Positions 49,414 to 58,233 of a stretch of DNA of 64,000 nt are shown here, piece by piece. The DNA comes from SIG672 sp045580325 (GTDB lineage Bacteria; Bacillota; Clostridia; Oscillospirales; CAG-272): the NCBI GenBank assembly GCA_045580325.1, contig JAZNNR010000002.1:3158-67157 (forward strand), written 5' to 3'. Positions within the stretch are counted from its first letter, which is position 1. Each line of letters opens with the position of its first letter. The notes under the pieces were generated by a model. The model searched no databases. It saw only the letters and a list, made by a program, of their open reading frames with translations, and was not told where the DNA came from. Position numbers and translations under genes: made by a program.

Positions 49414-49474
49414 TTGCAGCCCGACTTAAAAGAGGGCAGCAAGAAAAACACTTGCATAACAGGAGGAAAAAAAT

Positions 49475-49870
49475 ATGCAAATATCAGACGTAATTGCGGA
49501 TATGCTGACAAGAATCCGCAACGCGAACAACGCAAAACACGAAACAGTAGATATTCCCGCTTCTAATATGAAGAAGGCAATTGCTGATATTCTTCTCGAA
49601 GAAGGCTACATCAAGAGCTATCAGGTAATCGAAGACGGCAAGCAGGGAATTCTCAGAGTTACACTCAAGTATATCGGCAAGCAGAAGGTTATCCAGGGAC
49701 TTCGCAGAGTTTCTAAGCCCGGTCTTAGAATCTATGCAGGATGCGAAGATATGCCTAAGGTTATGAACGGCCTCGGCATCGCAATCGTTTCCACATCCAA
49801 GGGTATCATGACCGACAAGAAGGCTCGTAAAGAGAACGTCGGCGGCGAAGTACTTGCATTTGTATGGTAA
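49475..49870 (+). CDS. rpsH: 30S ribosomal protein S8
   Basis: 131 residues with DVIADMLTRIRNANNAKHE at the start and the C-terminal STSKGIMTDKKARKENVGGE typical of S8. A primary binder of the 16S central domain; in Escherichia coli it represses the spc operon. It is preceded by an unusual 136-base gap with possible RNA structure. Confidence 0.99.
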   Translation: MQISDVIADMLTRIRNANNAKHETVDIPASNMKKAIADILLEEGYIKSYQVIEDGKQGILRVTLKYIGKQKVIQGLRRVSKPGLRIYAGCEDMPKVMNGLGIAIVSTSKGIMTDKKARKENVGGEVLAFVW

Positions 49871-49888
49871 AGAAGGGAGCATAAAGAG

Positions 49889-50428
49889 ATGTCAAGAATA
49901 GGTAGAAATCCCGTTAAGGTTCCCGCAGGTGTAAGTGTAGATATCGCTGAAGGTAATCTCGTTACAGTAAAGGGACCCAAGGGAACCCTTACACAGCAGT
50001 TCAGAAGTGAACTCATAATCGAAGCAAAAGACGGCGAGATCTTGGTTTCCCGTCCCAATGACGAAAAATTCAACAGATCCATCCACGGACTCACCCGTAC
50101 ACTTATCAATAATATGGTAGTAGGCGTAAGCGAAGGCTACAAAAAGAAGCTCGAGATCGTCGGTGTAGGTTACAGAGCAGCAAAGGAAGGCAATAAGCTT
50201 CAGCTTTCTCTCGGTTATTCACACGGTATTACCTTTGTTGAAGGTGATGGAATTACTTTTGAAGTACCCGATGCTAATACTGTCATAGTATGCGGTATTG
50301 ATAAGCAGCTCGTAGGTCAGGTTTCAGCTAACATCAGAGGCAAGAGACCTCCGGAACCCTACAAGGGCAAGGGTATCAGATATTCCGGTGAGTATGTCCG
50401 CCGTAAGGCCGGAAAGACCGGTAAATAA
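49889..50428 (+). CDS. rplF: 50S ribosomal protein L6
   Basis: 179 residues: SRIGRNPVKVPAGV at the start, VKGPKGTL, and the C-terminal RGKRPPEPYKGKGIRYSGE signature. It binds helix 97 near the factor-binding site. Followed by rplR after 21 bases. Confidence 0.99.
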   Translation: MSRIGRNPVKVPAGVSVDIAEGNLVTVKGPKGTLTQQFRSELIIEAKDGEILVSRPNDEKFNRSIHGLTRTLINNMVVGVSEGYKKKLEIVGVGYRAAKEGNKLQLSLGYSHGITFVEGDGITFEVPDANTVIVCGIDKQLVGQVSANIRGKRPPEPYKGKGIRYSGEYVRRKAGKTGK

Positions 50429-50449
50429 TTGAAAGGAGTGGATTAAATT

Positions 50450-50806
50450 ATGGTATCAAAGAAGGATTCCAATAAGCAGCGTCTTAAGAGACATGCAAGA
50501 GTAAGAGGAAAGATTTCGGGAACAGCAGAATGCCCCCGTCTTTGCGTATATCGCTCAAACGCAAACATCCAGGCGCAGATTATTGATGATGTCAAAGGTG
50601 TAACACTTGTATCCGCTTCCTCGTATGAAAAAGACTTTGAATGTGGCAGCAATAAGGAAAGTGCTAAGAAAGTAGGCACACTTATCGCTGAACGTGCGAT
50701 CGCAGCAGGAATATCCGAAGTGGTCTTCGACCGCGGCGGTTATCTCTACCACGGACGTGTACTTGAACTTGCCGAAGGCGCTCGCGCTGCAGGCCTCAAG
50801 TTCTGA
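50450..50806 (+). CDS. rplR: 50S ribosomal protein L18
   Basis: 118 residues; KRHARVRGKISGTAECPRL, then CVYRSNANIQAQIIDD and FDRGGYLYHGRVLELAEGAR are L18 signatures. It binds 5S rRNA. AAAGGAGTG lies 9 bases before the ATG. Confidence 0.99.
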   Translation: MVSKKDSNKQRLKRHARVRGKISGTAECPRLCVYRSNANIQAQIIDDVKGVTLVSASSYEKDFECGSNKESAKKVGTLIAERAIAAGISEVVFDRGGYLYHGRVLELAEGARAAGLKF

Positions 50807-50820
50807 TAAGGAGGATAAAG

Positions 50821-51318
50821 ATGGCAAAAAGAATAGATGCGGCAACGCTTGACCTTCAGGAAAAGCTTGTCAAGACAAAGCGTGTATCTAAGACCGTAAA
50901 AGGTGGACGTATTGCCAGCCTCGCTGCCATAATGGTTGTCGGAGACGGAAACGGACATGTAGGATACGGACTTGGCAAGGCATCGGAAACACCCGAAGCA
51001 ATCCGCAAGGGTATCGAAGATGCTAAAAAGAATATGATCGAAGTACCGCTTAAGGGTACAACGATTCCTCACGAAGTAATCGGTGAATTCGGAGCAGGAA
51101 GAGTAATGCTCAAGCCGGCACCCGAAGGAACAGGAATCATCGCAAGTGGAACTGTTCGTGCAGTTCTTGAACTTGCAGGAATTAAGAATGTAAGAGCTAA
51201 GTGCCTGCGTTCTACCAACCCCACAAACGTAGTTAAGGCTACATTTGAAGCACTCCGTATGCTCAGAAGTGCTGAAGAGGTTGCACAGATGCGCGGCAAG
51301 AGCGTAGATGAACTTTGA
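50821..51318 (+). CDS. rpsE: 30S ribosomal protein S5
   Basis: 165 residues. The double-stranded-RNA-binding fold with VSKTVKGGRIASLAAIMVVG and GHVGYGLGKASETPEAI, then RAVLELAGIKNVRAKCLRS, is typical. It affects decoding accuracy and is a spectinomycin-resistance locus. Followed by rpmD after 16 bases. Confidence 0.99.
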   Translation: MAKRIDAATLDLQEKLVKTKRVSKTVKGGRIASLAAIMVVGDGNGHVGYGLGKASETPEAIRKGIEDAKKNMIEVPLKGTTIPHEVIGEFGAGRVMLKPAPEGTGIIASGTVRAVLELAGIKNVRAKCLRSTNPTNVVKATFEALRMLRSAEEVAQMRGKSVDEL

Positions 51319-51334
51319 TAGGGGGAAAGCAAGA

Positions 51335-51514
51335 ATGATAAAGATTACACTTGTTAAGAGCCTTATCGGAGCAATTCCGAAGCAGAAGGCGACAGCAGCT
51401 TCACTGGGCTTCAAAAAGATCGGTGATAGCATAGTTCTTCCTAATACAGAGGCAACAAAGGGAAAGATCAACGTTATTTCCCACCTCGTAAAGGTAGAAG
51501 AAGCAGCCGAATAA
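51335..51514 (+). CDS. rpmD: 50S ribosomal protein L30
   Basis: 59 residues, the short bacterial L30: IKITLVKSLIGAIPKQKATA and ISHLVKVEE. The start at 51335 is chosen because AGGGGGAAAG lies just before it and the family begins here; the frame extends upstream over the rpsE stop without a better site. rplO follows after 42 bases. Confidence 0.97.
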   Translation: MIKITLVKSLIGAIPKQKATAASLGFKKIGDSIVLPNTEATKGKINVISHLVKVEEAAE

Positions 51515-51556
51515 TTCTAAATCAAAGACTTAAAAATCTATGAAGGAGGAGAAAAA

Positions 51557-52000
51557 ATGAAGCTCCACGAACTTTCAGCACCCGAAGGCTCTGCAAAGAA
51601 GGCTTGGCGTAAAGGCAGAGGACCCGGATCCGGAAACGGTAAAACAGCCGGAAAAGGACACAAAGGTCAGAACGCTCGTTCAGGCGGCGGTGTACGTCCT
51701 GGATTTGAAGGCGGTCAGATTCCGCTTTACAGAAGACTTCCTAAAAGAGGCTTCAACAATAAATTCGCGAAAATTTATAGCATAATCAATGTTGAAACAC
51801 TTAACGCACGTTTCAACGACGGTGATACAGTAACCCTCGAAGTACTTTGCAACGAAGGAATTATCAGAAAAGCTAATGACGGACTTAAGGTACTCGGACG
51901 CGGCGAAATCACTAAAAAGTTAACGGTTTGCGCAGCTGTCTTTTCGGCTGCCGCTAAAGAAAAAATTGAAGCGGCTGGCGGAAAGGTAGAGGTGATCTAA
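51557..52000 (+). CDS. rplO: 50S ribosomal protein L15
   Basis: 147 residues: LHELSAPEGSAKKAWRKGRG at the start, then the glycine-rich region with GQNARSGGGVRPGFEGGQIP. Binds late in 50S assembly. Its TAA is directly followed by the GTG of secY, so the two are translationally coupled. Confidence 0.99.
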   Translation: MKLHELSAPEGSAKKAWRKGRGPGSGNGKTAGKGHKGQNARSGGGVRPGFEGGQIPLYRRLPKRGFNNKFAKIYSIINVETLNARFNDGDTVTLEVLCNEGIIRKANDGLKVLGRGEITKKLTVCAAVFSAAAKEKIEAAGGKVEVI

Positions 52001-53308
52001 GTGAAAAGATTTTTCGGTAAAATCAGAGACGTATGGGCAGCAAAAGATATTCGTATGAAGATCCTCTTCACAGCGTTTGTCCTTATCCTGTACAGACTTG
52101 GTACCGCAATTCCCGTACCCTACGTAAGAAGCGATATTCTTCAGAGCTTTAACGAGATATACGGCGGAACAATTTTCGAATACCTCAATACTCTGACAGG
52201 TTCCGCACTTGCACAGGCAACAGTTTTTGCGCTTGGTATATCACCTTATATCACAGCATCGATCGTAATGCAGCTTCTTGCTGTTGCTATCCCCGCACTC
52301 GAAAGAATGTCTAAGGATGAAAACGGTAAGAAAAAGATAACCCAGATAACAAGATATGTAACAGTAGGTCTCGGAGCACTTACGGCTTGGGGTTATTTCA
52401 CACTTCTTAAAGCAAACGGCTGGCTGTATAGAGATGACCTCTTTGCAGCACTCGTAATAGTTTTCTGTTTCGGAGCAGGTGCCGCTATCGTAATGTGGCT
52501 CGGTGAAAAGATCAACGAGCACGGTATCGGTAACGGTATCTCGATGATACTCTTTGCAAATATCCTTGCAAGCGGTCCCAGCATCGCGATCACACTCTAT
52601 AATCTCATCACAGATTGGCCTTGGAACACTCTTATCGGTATTCTCGGCTTGATTATCGGTGTAGCAATCGTATATTTCATAATATTCATCACAAACAGCG
52701 AACGCAGAATTCCCGTTCAGTACGGTAAGAGAGTAGTAGGAAGAAAGGTTTACGGCGGACAGAACACAAATCTTCCCCTTAAGCTGAATATGTCCGGTGT
52801 TATGCCGATCATTTTCGCATCTTCTATTGCTTCGCTTCCCGCAACAATACTGACACTTTGCGGAATATCTGCTAAAGACACAGGCTTCTGGGGACGTTTC
52901 CTTAAGTTCTTCGACGCTTCGTCGTTTGCGTATCTCATTGTATACCTTATTCTCATCGTAGCGTTCTCGTACTTCTACATTATGATTTCGTTCGATCCTA
53001 TCGAAGTTTCGAACAATCTTAAGAAGAACGGCGGTATGATCCCCGGTGTTCGTCCCGGCGAACCCACAGCGAAGTATATCAATAAGATACTTGGCAGAAT
53101 AACATTTATCGGTGCATTCTTCCTTTGCATCGTTGCAGGACTTCCTATGCTTATCAACTGCATAGCAACAGTATTCGAATATAACGGACTCGCAAGCATC
53201 GCATTCGGCGGATCTTCTCTGCTTATCGTAATCGGTGTTGCACTCGAAACGGGCCGCGATATTGAATCTCAGCTTACTATGCGTCATTACAAGGGATTCC
53301 TTCAGTAA
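52001..53308 (+). CDS. secY: Protein translocase subunit SecY
   Basis: A 435-residue integral membrane protein with ten transmembrane segments, the channel through which secretory proteins pass with SecE/SecG and SecA. Conserved RLGTAIPVPYV in the plug/helix 1 region, ALGISPYITASIVMQLL, GEKINEHGIGNGIS, and the C-terminal ETGRDIESQL are seen. GTG start at 52001, immediately after the rplO stop. adk follows after 32 bases. The final arginine/glutamine-rich tail is short and typical. Confidence 0.99.
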   Translation: MKRFFGKIRDVWAAKDIRMKILFTAFVLILYRLGTAIPVPYVRSDILQSFNEIYGGTIFEYLNTLTGSALAQATVFALGISPYITASIVMQLLAVAIPALERMSKDENGKKKITQITRYVTVGLGALTAWGYFTLLKANGWLYRDDLFAALVIVFCFGAGAAIVMWLGEKINEHGIGNGISMILFANILASGPSIAITLYNLITDWPWNTLIGILGLIIGVAIVYFIIFITNSERRIPVQYGKRVVGRKVYGGQNTNLPLKLNMSGVMPIIFASSIASLPATILTLCGISAKDTGFWGRFLKFFDASSFAYLIVYLILIVAFSYFYIMISFDPIEVSNNLKKNGGMIPGVRPGEPTAKYINKILGRITFIGAFFLCIVAGLPMLINCIATVFEYNGLASIAFGGSSLLIVIGVALETGRDIESQLTMRHYKGFLQ

Positions 53309-53340
53309 TCGACTTTTCTTTGCGAAAGAGGGATAAGAAA

Positions 53341-53976
53341 ATGAAAATAATGTTTCTTGGTGCCCCCGGAGCGGGTAAAGGCACACAGGCTGAAATAGCT
53401 TCCGAGAAGTTCGGCATTCCCGCAATTTCAACAGGTGCTATTATCAGAGAGGCAATCAAAACCGGTACGGTTATGGGACTTGCCGCAAAGGAATATACCG
53501 AAAAGGGAGCACTTGTTCCCGATAAGGTTGTAATAGGTATAATCAAAGAGAGACTTGAAAAGGAAGACTGCAAGGGCGGATTTATCCTCGACGGATTCCC
53601 CCGCACGGTTGCTCAGGCAGAGGCTCTCGATGAAATGGGTATCGAGCTCGACGTCGTTGTAAGCATTGAAGTACCCGACGAAAAGATCGTAACCCGTATG
53701 AGCGGCCGCCGCGTTTGTGATACTTGCGGAGCAAGCTATCATATTGAGTATAAGCCTTCGAAAGACGGCAAGACCTGTGATAACGACGGAACTGTACTTA
53801 CAATGCGTAAGGATGACAGCCCCGAGGTCGTTCTCAGCAGACTTGATGTTTATCACGAGCAGACCGAACCGCTCAAGGACTTCTACCTCGCTAAAGGTAA
53901 GCTTAAGCTTGTCGAAGGTCAGGAAGAGGTTGCAGATACTACAAGACTCACACTTGAAGCTCTTGGTGGTAAATAA
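53341..53976 (+). CDS. adk: Adenylate kinase, zinc-LID type
   Basis: 211 residues; ATP + AMP to 2 ADP. P-loop GAPGAGKGTQ at 7-16, LDGFPRTVAQAE (AMP site) and a LID domain with CDTC and CDND supplying Cys-Cys-Cys-Asp zinc ligands, as in many Gram-positive enzymes. The start at 53341 has AAGAGGG upstream and fits the family; an in-frame GTG/ATG-like start upstream is not needed. Its stop is adjacent to the map ATG (TAAATG). Confidence 0.98.
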   Translation: MKIMFLGAPGAGKGTQAEIASEKFGIPAISTGAIIREAIKTGTVMGLAAKEYTEKGALVPDKVVIGIIKERLEKEDCKGGFILDGFPRTVAQAEALDEMGIELDVVVSIEVPDEKIVTRMSGRRVCDTCGASYHIEYKPSKDGKTCDNDGTVLTMRKDDSPEVVLSRLDVYHEQTEPLKDFYLAKGKLKLVEGQEEVADTTRLTLEALGGK

Positions 53977-54726
53977 ATGATACAATTAAAAAATGCACAT
54001 CAGATAGCCATAATGAAGGATGCCGGTAGAATAACCGGTGAAGCACTTGCTCTTGGCGGTGAACTTGTACGTCCGGGTGTAACAACCGCGTATATAGACA
54101 GTATGATTCGCCGCCATATAGAAAAGTGTGGAGCAAAGCCGTCATTTCTCGGATACGGTGGATTTCCTGCATCAGCCTGCATAAGTATAAACGAGCAGGT
54201 GATACACGGAATTCCATCCGAGAACGTGGTGCTTAAAGAAGGCGACATCGTGAAGATCGATGTTGGTGCCTACTATAAGGGATTCCACGGAGACAGCGCA
54301 AATACCTTCAGATGCGGAAAAGTAAGCGAACTTGCAGACCGTCTTATCGAAGCAACGAAAGAAAGCTTTATGAAGGGCATTGAGCAGATTGAGGCCGGTA
54401 AGAGAATCGGCGACATCGGAAGTGCCATTGAACAAAGAGTAATTTCGGAAGGATTTTCGGTTGTAAGAAACTACGTCGGACACGGAGTAGGTAAAGACCT
54501 TCACGAGTCCCCTGAGGTTCCAAACTTCGGTACGCCCGGACACGGCGCAAGACTTGTTCCGGGAATGGTAATTGCCATAGAGCCTATGGTTTGTACCGGA
54601 AGCGGAGAAGTTTTCGAAAAAGAAGACGGTTGGACCGTTATTACTGATGACGGTGGGCTTTCCGCTCACTACGAACACACGGTTGCGATGACCGATAACG
54701 GTATTATACTGCTTACGCAGATATAA
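53977..54726 (+). CDS. map: Methionine aminopeptidase, type I
   Basis: 249 residues; removes the initiator Met from new proteins. The metal ligands appear in KIDVGAYYKGFHGDSANTF (two Asp), GHGVGKDLHESP (His), IEPMVCTGSG (Glu) and SAHYEHTVAMTD (Glu). It begins immediately after adk, as in Bacillus. The 137-base gap after it, where Bacillus carries a KOW-protein gene, has no coding sequence I can support. Confidence 0.98.
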   Translation: MIQLKNAHQIAIMKDAGRITGEALALGGELVRPGVTTAYIDSMIRRHIEKCGAKPSFLGYGGFPASACISINEQVIHGIPSENVVLKEGDIVKIDVGAYYKGFHGDSANTFRCGKVSELADRLIEATKESFMKGIEQIEAGKRIGDIGSAIEQRVISEGFSVVRNYVGHGVGKDLHESPEVPNFGTPGHGARLVPGMVIAIEPMVCTGSGEVFEKEDGWTVITDDGGLSAHYEHTVAMTDNGIILLTQI

Positions 54727-54863
54727 CGCGGTCAGAAAACCGAAAAAGAAAAAACTCGCGCATCTCGAAGTGCAGAGAATTTTCTCGGCGAGGTAGAAAC
54801 GCTCGGCTATGAGAATTCTTTGACAAAAAGAGAAGCAAAGTGAGGCAATCAGGAGGGATTGTT

Positions 54864-55082
54864 CTGCCTAAAGATGATGTAATTGAATTTGAAGGAACGG
54901 TTGTAGAGGCTCTTCCGAACGCCACCTTCAAAGTAAAGCTTGCTAACGGACATATGATAACAGCACATCTGTCCGGAAAGCTCAGAATGAACTATATCTG
55001 GATACTGCCCGGTGATTCGGTAAAGGTAGAGGTTTCTGTCTACGATCTCACCAAGGGACGTATCACATGGCGTTCTAAATAG
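54864..55082 (+). CDS. infA: Translation initiation factor IF-1, probable CTG start
   Basis: A 72-residue OB-fold factor that blocks the A site during initiation. KDDVIEFEGTVVEALPNATF, NGHMITAHLSGKLRMN and LPGDSVKVEVSVYDLTKGRI are IF-1. The family normally begins MSKDDV or MAKDDV; here the matching codons are CTG-CCT-AAA-GAT-GAT, and AGGAGG ends 7 bases before the CTG. A GTG at 54840 is in frame but would add eight residues that include the ribosome site itself. CTG is therefore the likely start codon, rare for a bacterial gene. The GTG at 54840 remains possible. Confidence 0.93.
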   Translation: MPKDDVIEFEGTVVEALPNATFKVKLANGHMITAHLSGKLRMNYIWILPGDSVKVEVSVYDLTKGRITWRSK

Positions 55083-55111
55083 TCAAATTCAGAAAGGAAT
55101 GGTGACAAACA

Positions 55112-55225
55112 ATGAAAGTAAAACCATCCGTTAAAAAGATTTGCGATAAGTGCAAGATCATAAAAAGAAAAGGTAACGTAATGGTTATATGCGAGAACCC
55201 TAAGCATAAGCAAAGACAGGGTTAA
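55112..55225 (+). CDS. rpmJ: 50S ribosomal protein L36
   Basis: 37 residues, MKVKPSVKKICDKCKIIKR at the start and VICENPKHKQRQG at the end. Cys11, Cys14, Cys27 and His32 form the zinc ribbon of the C+ form of L36. It lies between infA and rpsM, the standard position, with AAAGGAATGG upstream of ATG 55112. Confidence 0.98.
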   Translation: MKVKPSVKKICDKCKIIKRKGNVMVICENPKHKQRQG

Positions 55226-55248
55226 AAAAGAGAGAGGTGAAAAACTGA

Positions 55249-55617
55249 ATGGCACGTATAGCTGGTGTTGATATTCCTAACAACAAGCGTATAGAGATCG
55301 CTCTTACCTATATCTACGGAATAGGAAGAAAGAGTGCAAATGACATTCTCGCGGCTACCGGTATAAATCCCGATACACGCGCAAAGGACCTTACCGATGA
55401 TGAAGTAAGTAAGCTTCGTGATGAGATCGAAGCAAACTACACCGTAGAAGGTGACCTTCGTCGTGATGTTTCTCTTGAAATCAAGAGAATGGTAGAAATC
55501 AACTGCTACCGCGGAATCAGACATAGAAAAGGTCTTCCGGTAAGAGGTCAGAGAACCAAAACAAATGCGAGAACCAGAAAAGGTCCCGCAAAAACAATCG
55601 CTAACAAGAAAAAGTAA
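55249..55617 (+). CDS. rpsM: 30S ribosomal protein S13
   Basis: 122 residues: ARIAGVDIPNNKRIEIALTY, the H2TH region IYGIGRKSANDIL, and the C-terminal RGQRTKTNARTRKGPAKT that reaches the P-site tRNA. GAGAGGTG lies 10 bases before the ATG; rpsK follows after 18 bases. Confidence 0.99.
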   Translation: MARIAGVDIPNNKRIEIALTYIYGIGRKSANDILAATGINPDTRAKDLTDDEVSKLRDEIEANYTVEGDLRRDVSLEIKRMVEINCYRGIRHRKGLPVRGQRTKTNARTRKGPAKTIANKKK

Positions 55618-55635
55618 AGGAGTGATACCAAAAAG

Positions 55636-56037
55636 ATGGCAAAAGCAGGAACAGCAAAAAAGGTCATTAGAAAGCGCCGCGAGCGTAAGAATATTGAAAA
55701 GGGAACTGCTCATATTCGTGCGACCTATAATAATACCATCGTGACGATCACCGATACAAACGGAAACGCAGTATCGTGGGCATCGGCAGGAGAACTCGGA
55801 TTCAAGGGCTCCAGAAAGTCCACTCCGTTCGCAGCACAGATGGCATCCGAAACTGCTGCAAAGGCAGCAATCGAGCATGGTATGAAGACCATCGAAGTAT
55901 ATGTTAAGGGACCCGGAAGCGGAAGAGAAGCAGCGATCCGCGCTCTCCAGACCGCAGGACTTGACATTACAATGATCAAAGACGTAACCCCTATCCCGCA
56001 CAACGGATGCAGACCGCCTAAGAGAAGACGCGTCTGA
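55636..56037 (+). CDS. rpsK: 30S ribosomal protein S11
   Basis: 133 residues with HIRATYNNTIVTITDTNGNA and the C-terminal KDVTPIPHNGCRPPKRRRV, both invariant in S11. It lies on the 30S platform. rpsD follows after 28 bases. Confidence 0.99.
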   Translation: MAKAGTAKKVIRKRRERKNIEKGTAHIRATYNNTIVTITDTNGNAVSWASAGELGFKGSRKSTPFAAQMASETAAKAAIEHGMKTIEVYVKGPGSGREAAIRALQTAGLDITMIKDVTPIPHNGCRPPKRRRV

Positions 56038-56065
56038 TTGAAAGAAAATAAGGAGGAAACTATAA

Positions 56066-56692
56066 ATGGCAAGATATACAGGCCCTGCATGTAAGCTCTG
56101 CCGTAGAGAAGGAGTAAAGCTCTTCCTCAAAGGCGACCGTTGCCTTACCGGAAAGTGCGCTATGGAGCGTAGACCGGTAGCGCCCGGACAGCACGGTGCA
56201 GAAACAAAGAAACCTCGTGAATACGGAATGCAGCTTCGTGAAAAGCAGAAGACCAAGAGATATTACGGCGTTCTCGAAAATCAGTTCAAGGGATATTTCG
56301 AGAAGGCAGATAATCAGGAAGGTGTAACAGGTGAAAACCTCCTCAGCTTGCTTGAGCGCAGACTCGACAATGTAGTATACAGAATGGGACTCGCAAGCAG
56401 CCGCAGAGAAGCACGTCAGTTGGTACTTCATGCACACTTCACGCTCAATGGAAAGAAGGTAAATATTCCTTCCCTTATCGTTAAGATCGGCGACGAGATC
56501 GCGCTCAAGGATAGCGTAAAATCTCTTGAAAAGTTCGCAGGACTTATCGAAAATATGCAGTCTCACGTAGCTCCCGCATGGCTTGACCTTAACAAGGAAA
56601 AGGCTTCTGCGAAGATCGTTGCACTGCCCAAGAGAGAGGATATTGATTTTCCGTTTGACGAACAGCTTATCGTTGAGTTGTATTCGAAGTAA
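56066..56692 (+). CDS. rpsD: 30S ribosomal protein S4
   Basis: 208 residues. N-terminal ARYTGPACKLCRREG with the CxxC and further Cys of the zinc form (CLTGKCAMERR), then the S4 RNA-binding domain LERRLDNVVYRMGLASSRREA. It nucleates 30S assembly, and in Bacillus it represses its own gene. The 82-base gap before rpoA is the last sizeable gap before rplQ. Confidence 0.99.
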   Translation: MARYTGPACKLCRREGVKLFLKGDRCLTGKCAMERRPVAPGQHGAETKKPREYGMQLREKQKTKRYYGVLENQFKGYFEKADNQEGVTGENLLSLLERRLDNVVYRMGLASSRREARQLVLHAHFTLNGKKVNIPSLIVKIGDEIALKDSVKSLEKFAGLIENMQSHVAPAWLDLNKEKASAKIVALPKREDIDFPFDEQLIVELYSK

Positions 56693-56774
56693 TAATCAGC
56701 CTCCAACGTGTTTATTACGGTGCAGTTAAAGCCGTACACAACCAAACGCAAAGAATAATAAGGAGGAACAAAAA

Positions 56775-57725
56775 ATGAAAAACATCGAAAAGCCGACTGT
56801 TGTAACCGAGTTCGAAAGCGAAAACGGTAGTTTTGGCAGGTTTGTTGTAGAGCCGCTCGAACGCGGATACGGAACAACTCTCGGAAATTCACTTCGCAGA
56901 GTACTGCTTAGTTCACTTCCGGGTGTCGCAGTAGTATGCATCAAAATTGACGGCGTTCTTCATGAAATATCGACAATTCCGGGCGTAAAAGAAGACGTTC
57001 CCGAAATCGTTCTCAATATCAAGGGTATAGTTGCAAAGCTGTATACCGAAGGCGCAAAAATGGCAATAATTGATGTAACAGGCCCCGCAGAAGTAACCGC
57101 AGGAAGCATTAAGCAGGATGCGGATATTGATATTCTCAATCCTGATCTTCATATAGCCACACTCAGCGACAACGCTCATCTGTATATCGAACTCACATTC
57201 GATCACGGACGCGGCTATGTTTCTCAGGAAAAAAATAAGCAGAGTAATTCACCGGTTATCGGAGTTATATACACCGATTCGATTTATACACCTGTATACA
57301 GCGTAAGCTATAAGGTAGAAAATACCCGTGTTGGTAATATTACCGATTACGATAAGCTTACACTTGAAGTACAGACAAACGGTACTATTTCTGCAAAGGA
57401 TGCAGTATCCTATGGCGCCAAGATACTCAACGAGCAACTCAGTCTCTTCGTAAATCTCACAGAGGAAACAGGAGACAGACAGATACTTATCGATAGCAAC
57501 GCTACCGTTAAAGAAAAGGTTCTTGAGATGACCATTGAGGAACTTGACATGTCTGTTCGTAGCTTCAACTGCTTGAAGCGCGCAGGCATCAATACTGTAG
57601 AAGACCTTGTAAGCAAGACCGAGGAAGAAATGATTAAGGTCAGAAACCTCGGAAAGAAGTCACTTGATGAAGTGAGGGCAAAGCTTCACTCGCTGGGTCT
57701 CGTCTTCAAGCACGAAGACGAATAA
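56775..57725 (+). CDS. rpoA: RNA polymerase alpha subunit
   Basis: 316 residues. The N-terminal domain assembles the polymerase (RFVVEPLERGYGTTLGNSLRR, then SLPGVAVVCIKIDGV), and the C-terminal domain binds UP elements and activators (MTIEELDMSVRSFNCLKRAG, RNLGKKSLDEV). AAGGAGG lies 9 bases before the ATG. Position between rpsD and rplQ is standard. Confidence 0.99.
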   Translation: MKNIEKPTVVTEFESENGSFGRFVVEPLERGYGTTLGNSLRRVLLSSLPGVAVVCIKIDGVLHEISTIPGVKEDVPEIVLNIKGIVAKLYTEGAKMAIIDVTGPAEVTAGSIKQDADIDILNPDLHIATLSDNAHLYIELTFDHGRGYVSQEKNKQSNSPVIGVIYTDSIYTPVYSVSYKVENTRVGNITDYDKLTLEVQTNGTISAKDAVSYGAKILNEQLSLFVNLTEETGDRQILIDSNATVKEKVLEMTIEELDMSVRSFNCLKRAGINTVEDLVSKTEEEMIKVRNLGKKSLDEVRAKLHSLGLVFKHEDE

Positions 57726-57761
57726 TCCGCCCCACAATAAGTTGAAGGAGGTAAAACAGAA

Positions 57762-58184
57762 ATGCCAGGAACCAGAAAACTCGGCAGAAAGACAGCGCAT
57801 AGAAACATTATGCTTCGCGGTCTTGTAACATATCTGCTTGAAAACGGCAGAATTGAAACAACCGTAACAAGAGCAAAAGAAGTTCGCGCGCTTGCTGATA
57901 AAATGATAACGCTCGGCAAGACAAATACTCTTGCTGCACGCCGTCAGGCACTTGCTTTCATTACTAAGGAGGATGTCGTAAGAAAGCTCTTCGACACCAT
58001 CGCTCCCAGCTATGCAAATAAGAACGGTGGTTATACCGCTATTTACAAGCTCGGACCTCGCCGCGGAGATGGCGCAGAGATGGCAGTAATCACACTCGTT
58101 GGTTACGAAGCTCCTGTTAAGAAGGCTGAAAACGATGAAAAGAGCGACGCTAAAAAGGTAGAAGCTCCCGCAATCGAAGGCTAA
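57762..58184 (+). CDS. rplQ: 50S ribosomal protein L17, extended C-terminus
   Basis: 140 residues. PGTRKLGRKTAHRNIMLRGL and ENGRIETTVTRAKEVR are L17. Compared with the usual 115-125 residues, it has an acidic/lysine-rich tail (KKAENDEKSDAKKVEAPAIE). It is the last gene of the cluster, and the ECF transporter genes that often follow in Bacillus are absent. A terminator follows 18 bases on. Confidence 0.99.
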   Translation: MPGTRKLGRKTAHRNIMLRGLVTYLLENGRIETTVTRAKEVRALADKMITLGKTNTLAARRQALAFITKEDVVRKLFDTIAPSYANKNGGYTAIYKLGPRRGDGAEMAVITLVGYEAPVKKAENDEKSDAKKVEAPAIEG

Positions 58185-58202
58185 AATTTTGTTAAAAAGA
58201 TT

Positions 58203-58233
58203 CCCGTAAGTATCTGCTTACGGGTTCTTTTTT
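58203..58233 (+). terminator. Terminator of the ribosomal cluster
   Basis: An 8-bp stem CCCGTAAG / CTTACGGG with loop TATCTG is followed by TTCTTTTTTTTT. The stop codon of the convergent YetF-type gene lies inside the stem. Confidence 0.9.

Noticed and set aside
52241..53431. Long open frame on the minus strand under secY and adk (about 396 codons)
   Set aside because: It is the complement of a highly biased, conserved gene; codon bias in secY keeps antisense stops away. Product has very many Cys/Arg/Tyr, no ribosome site and no family resemblance.
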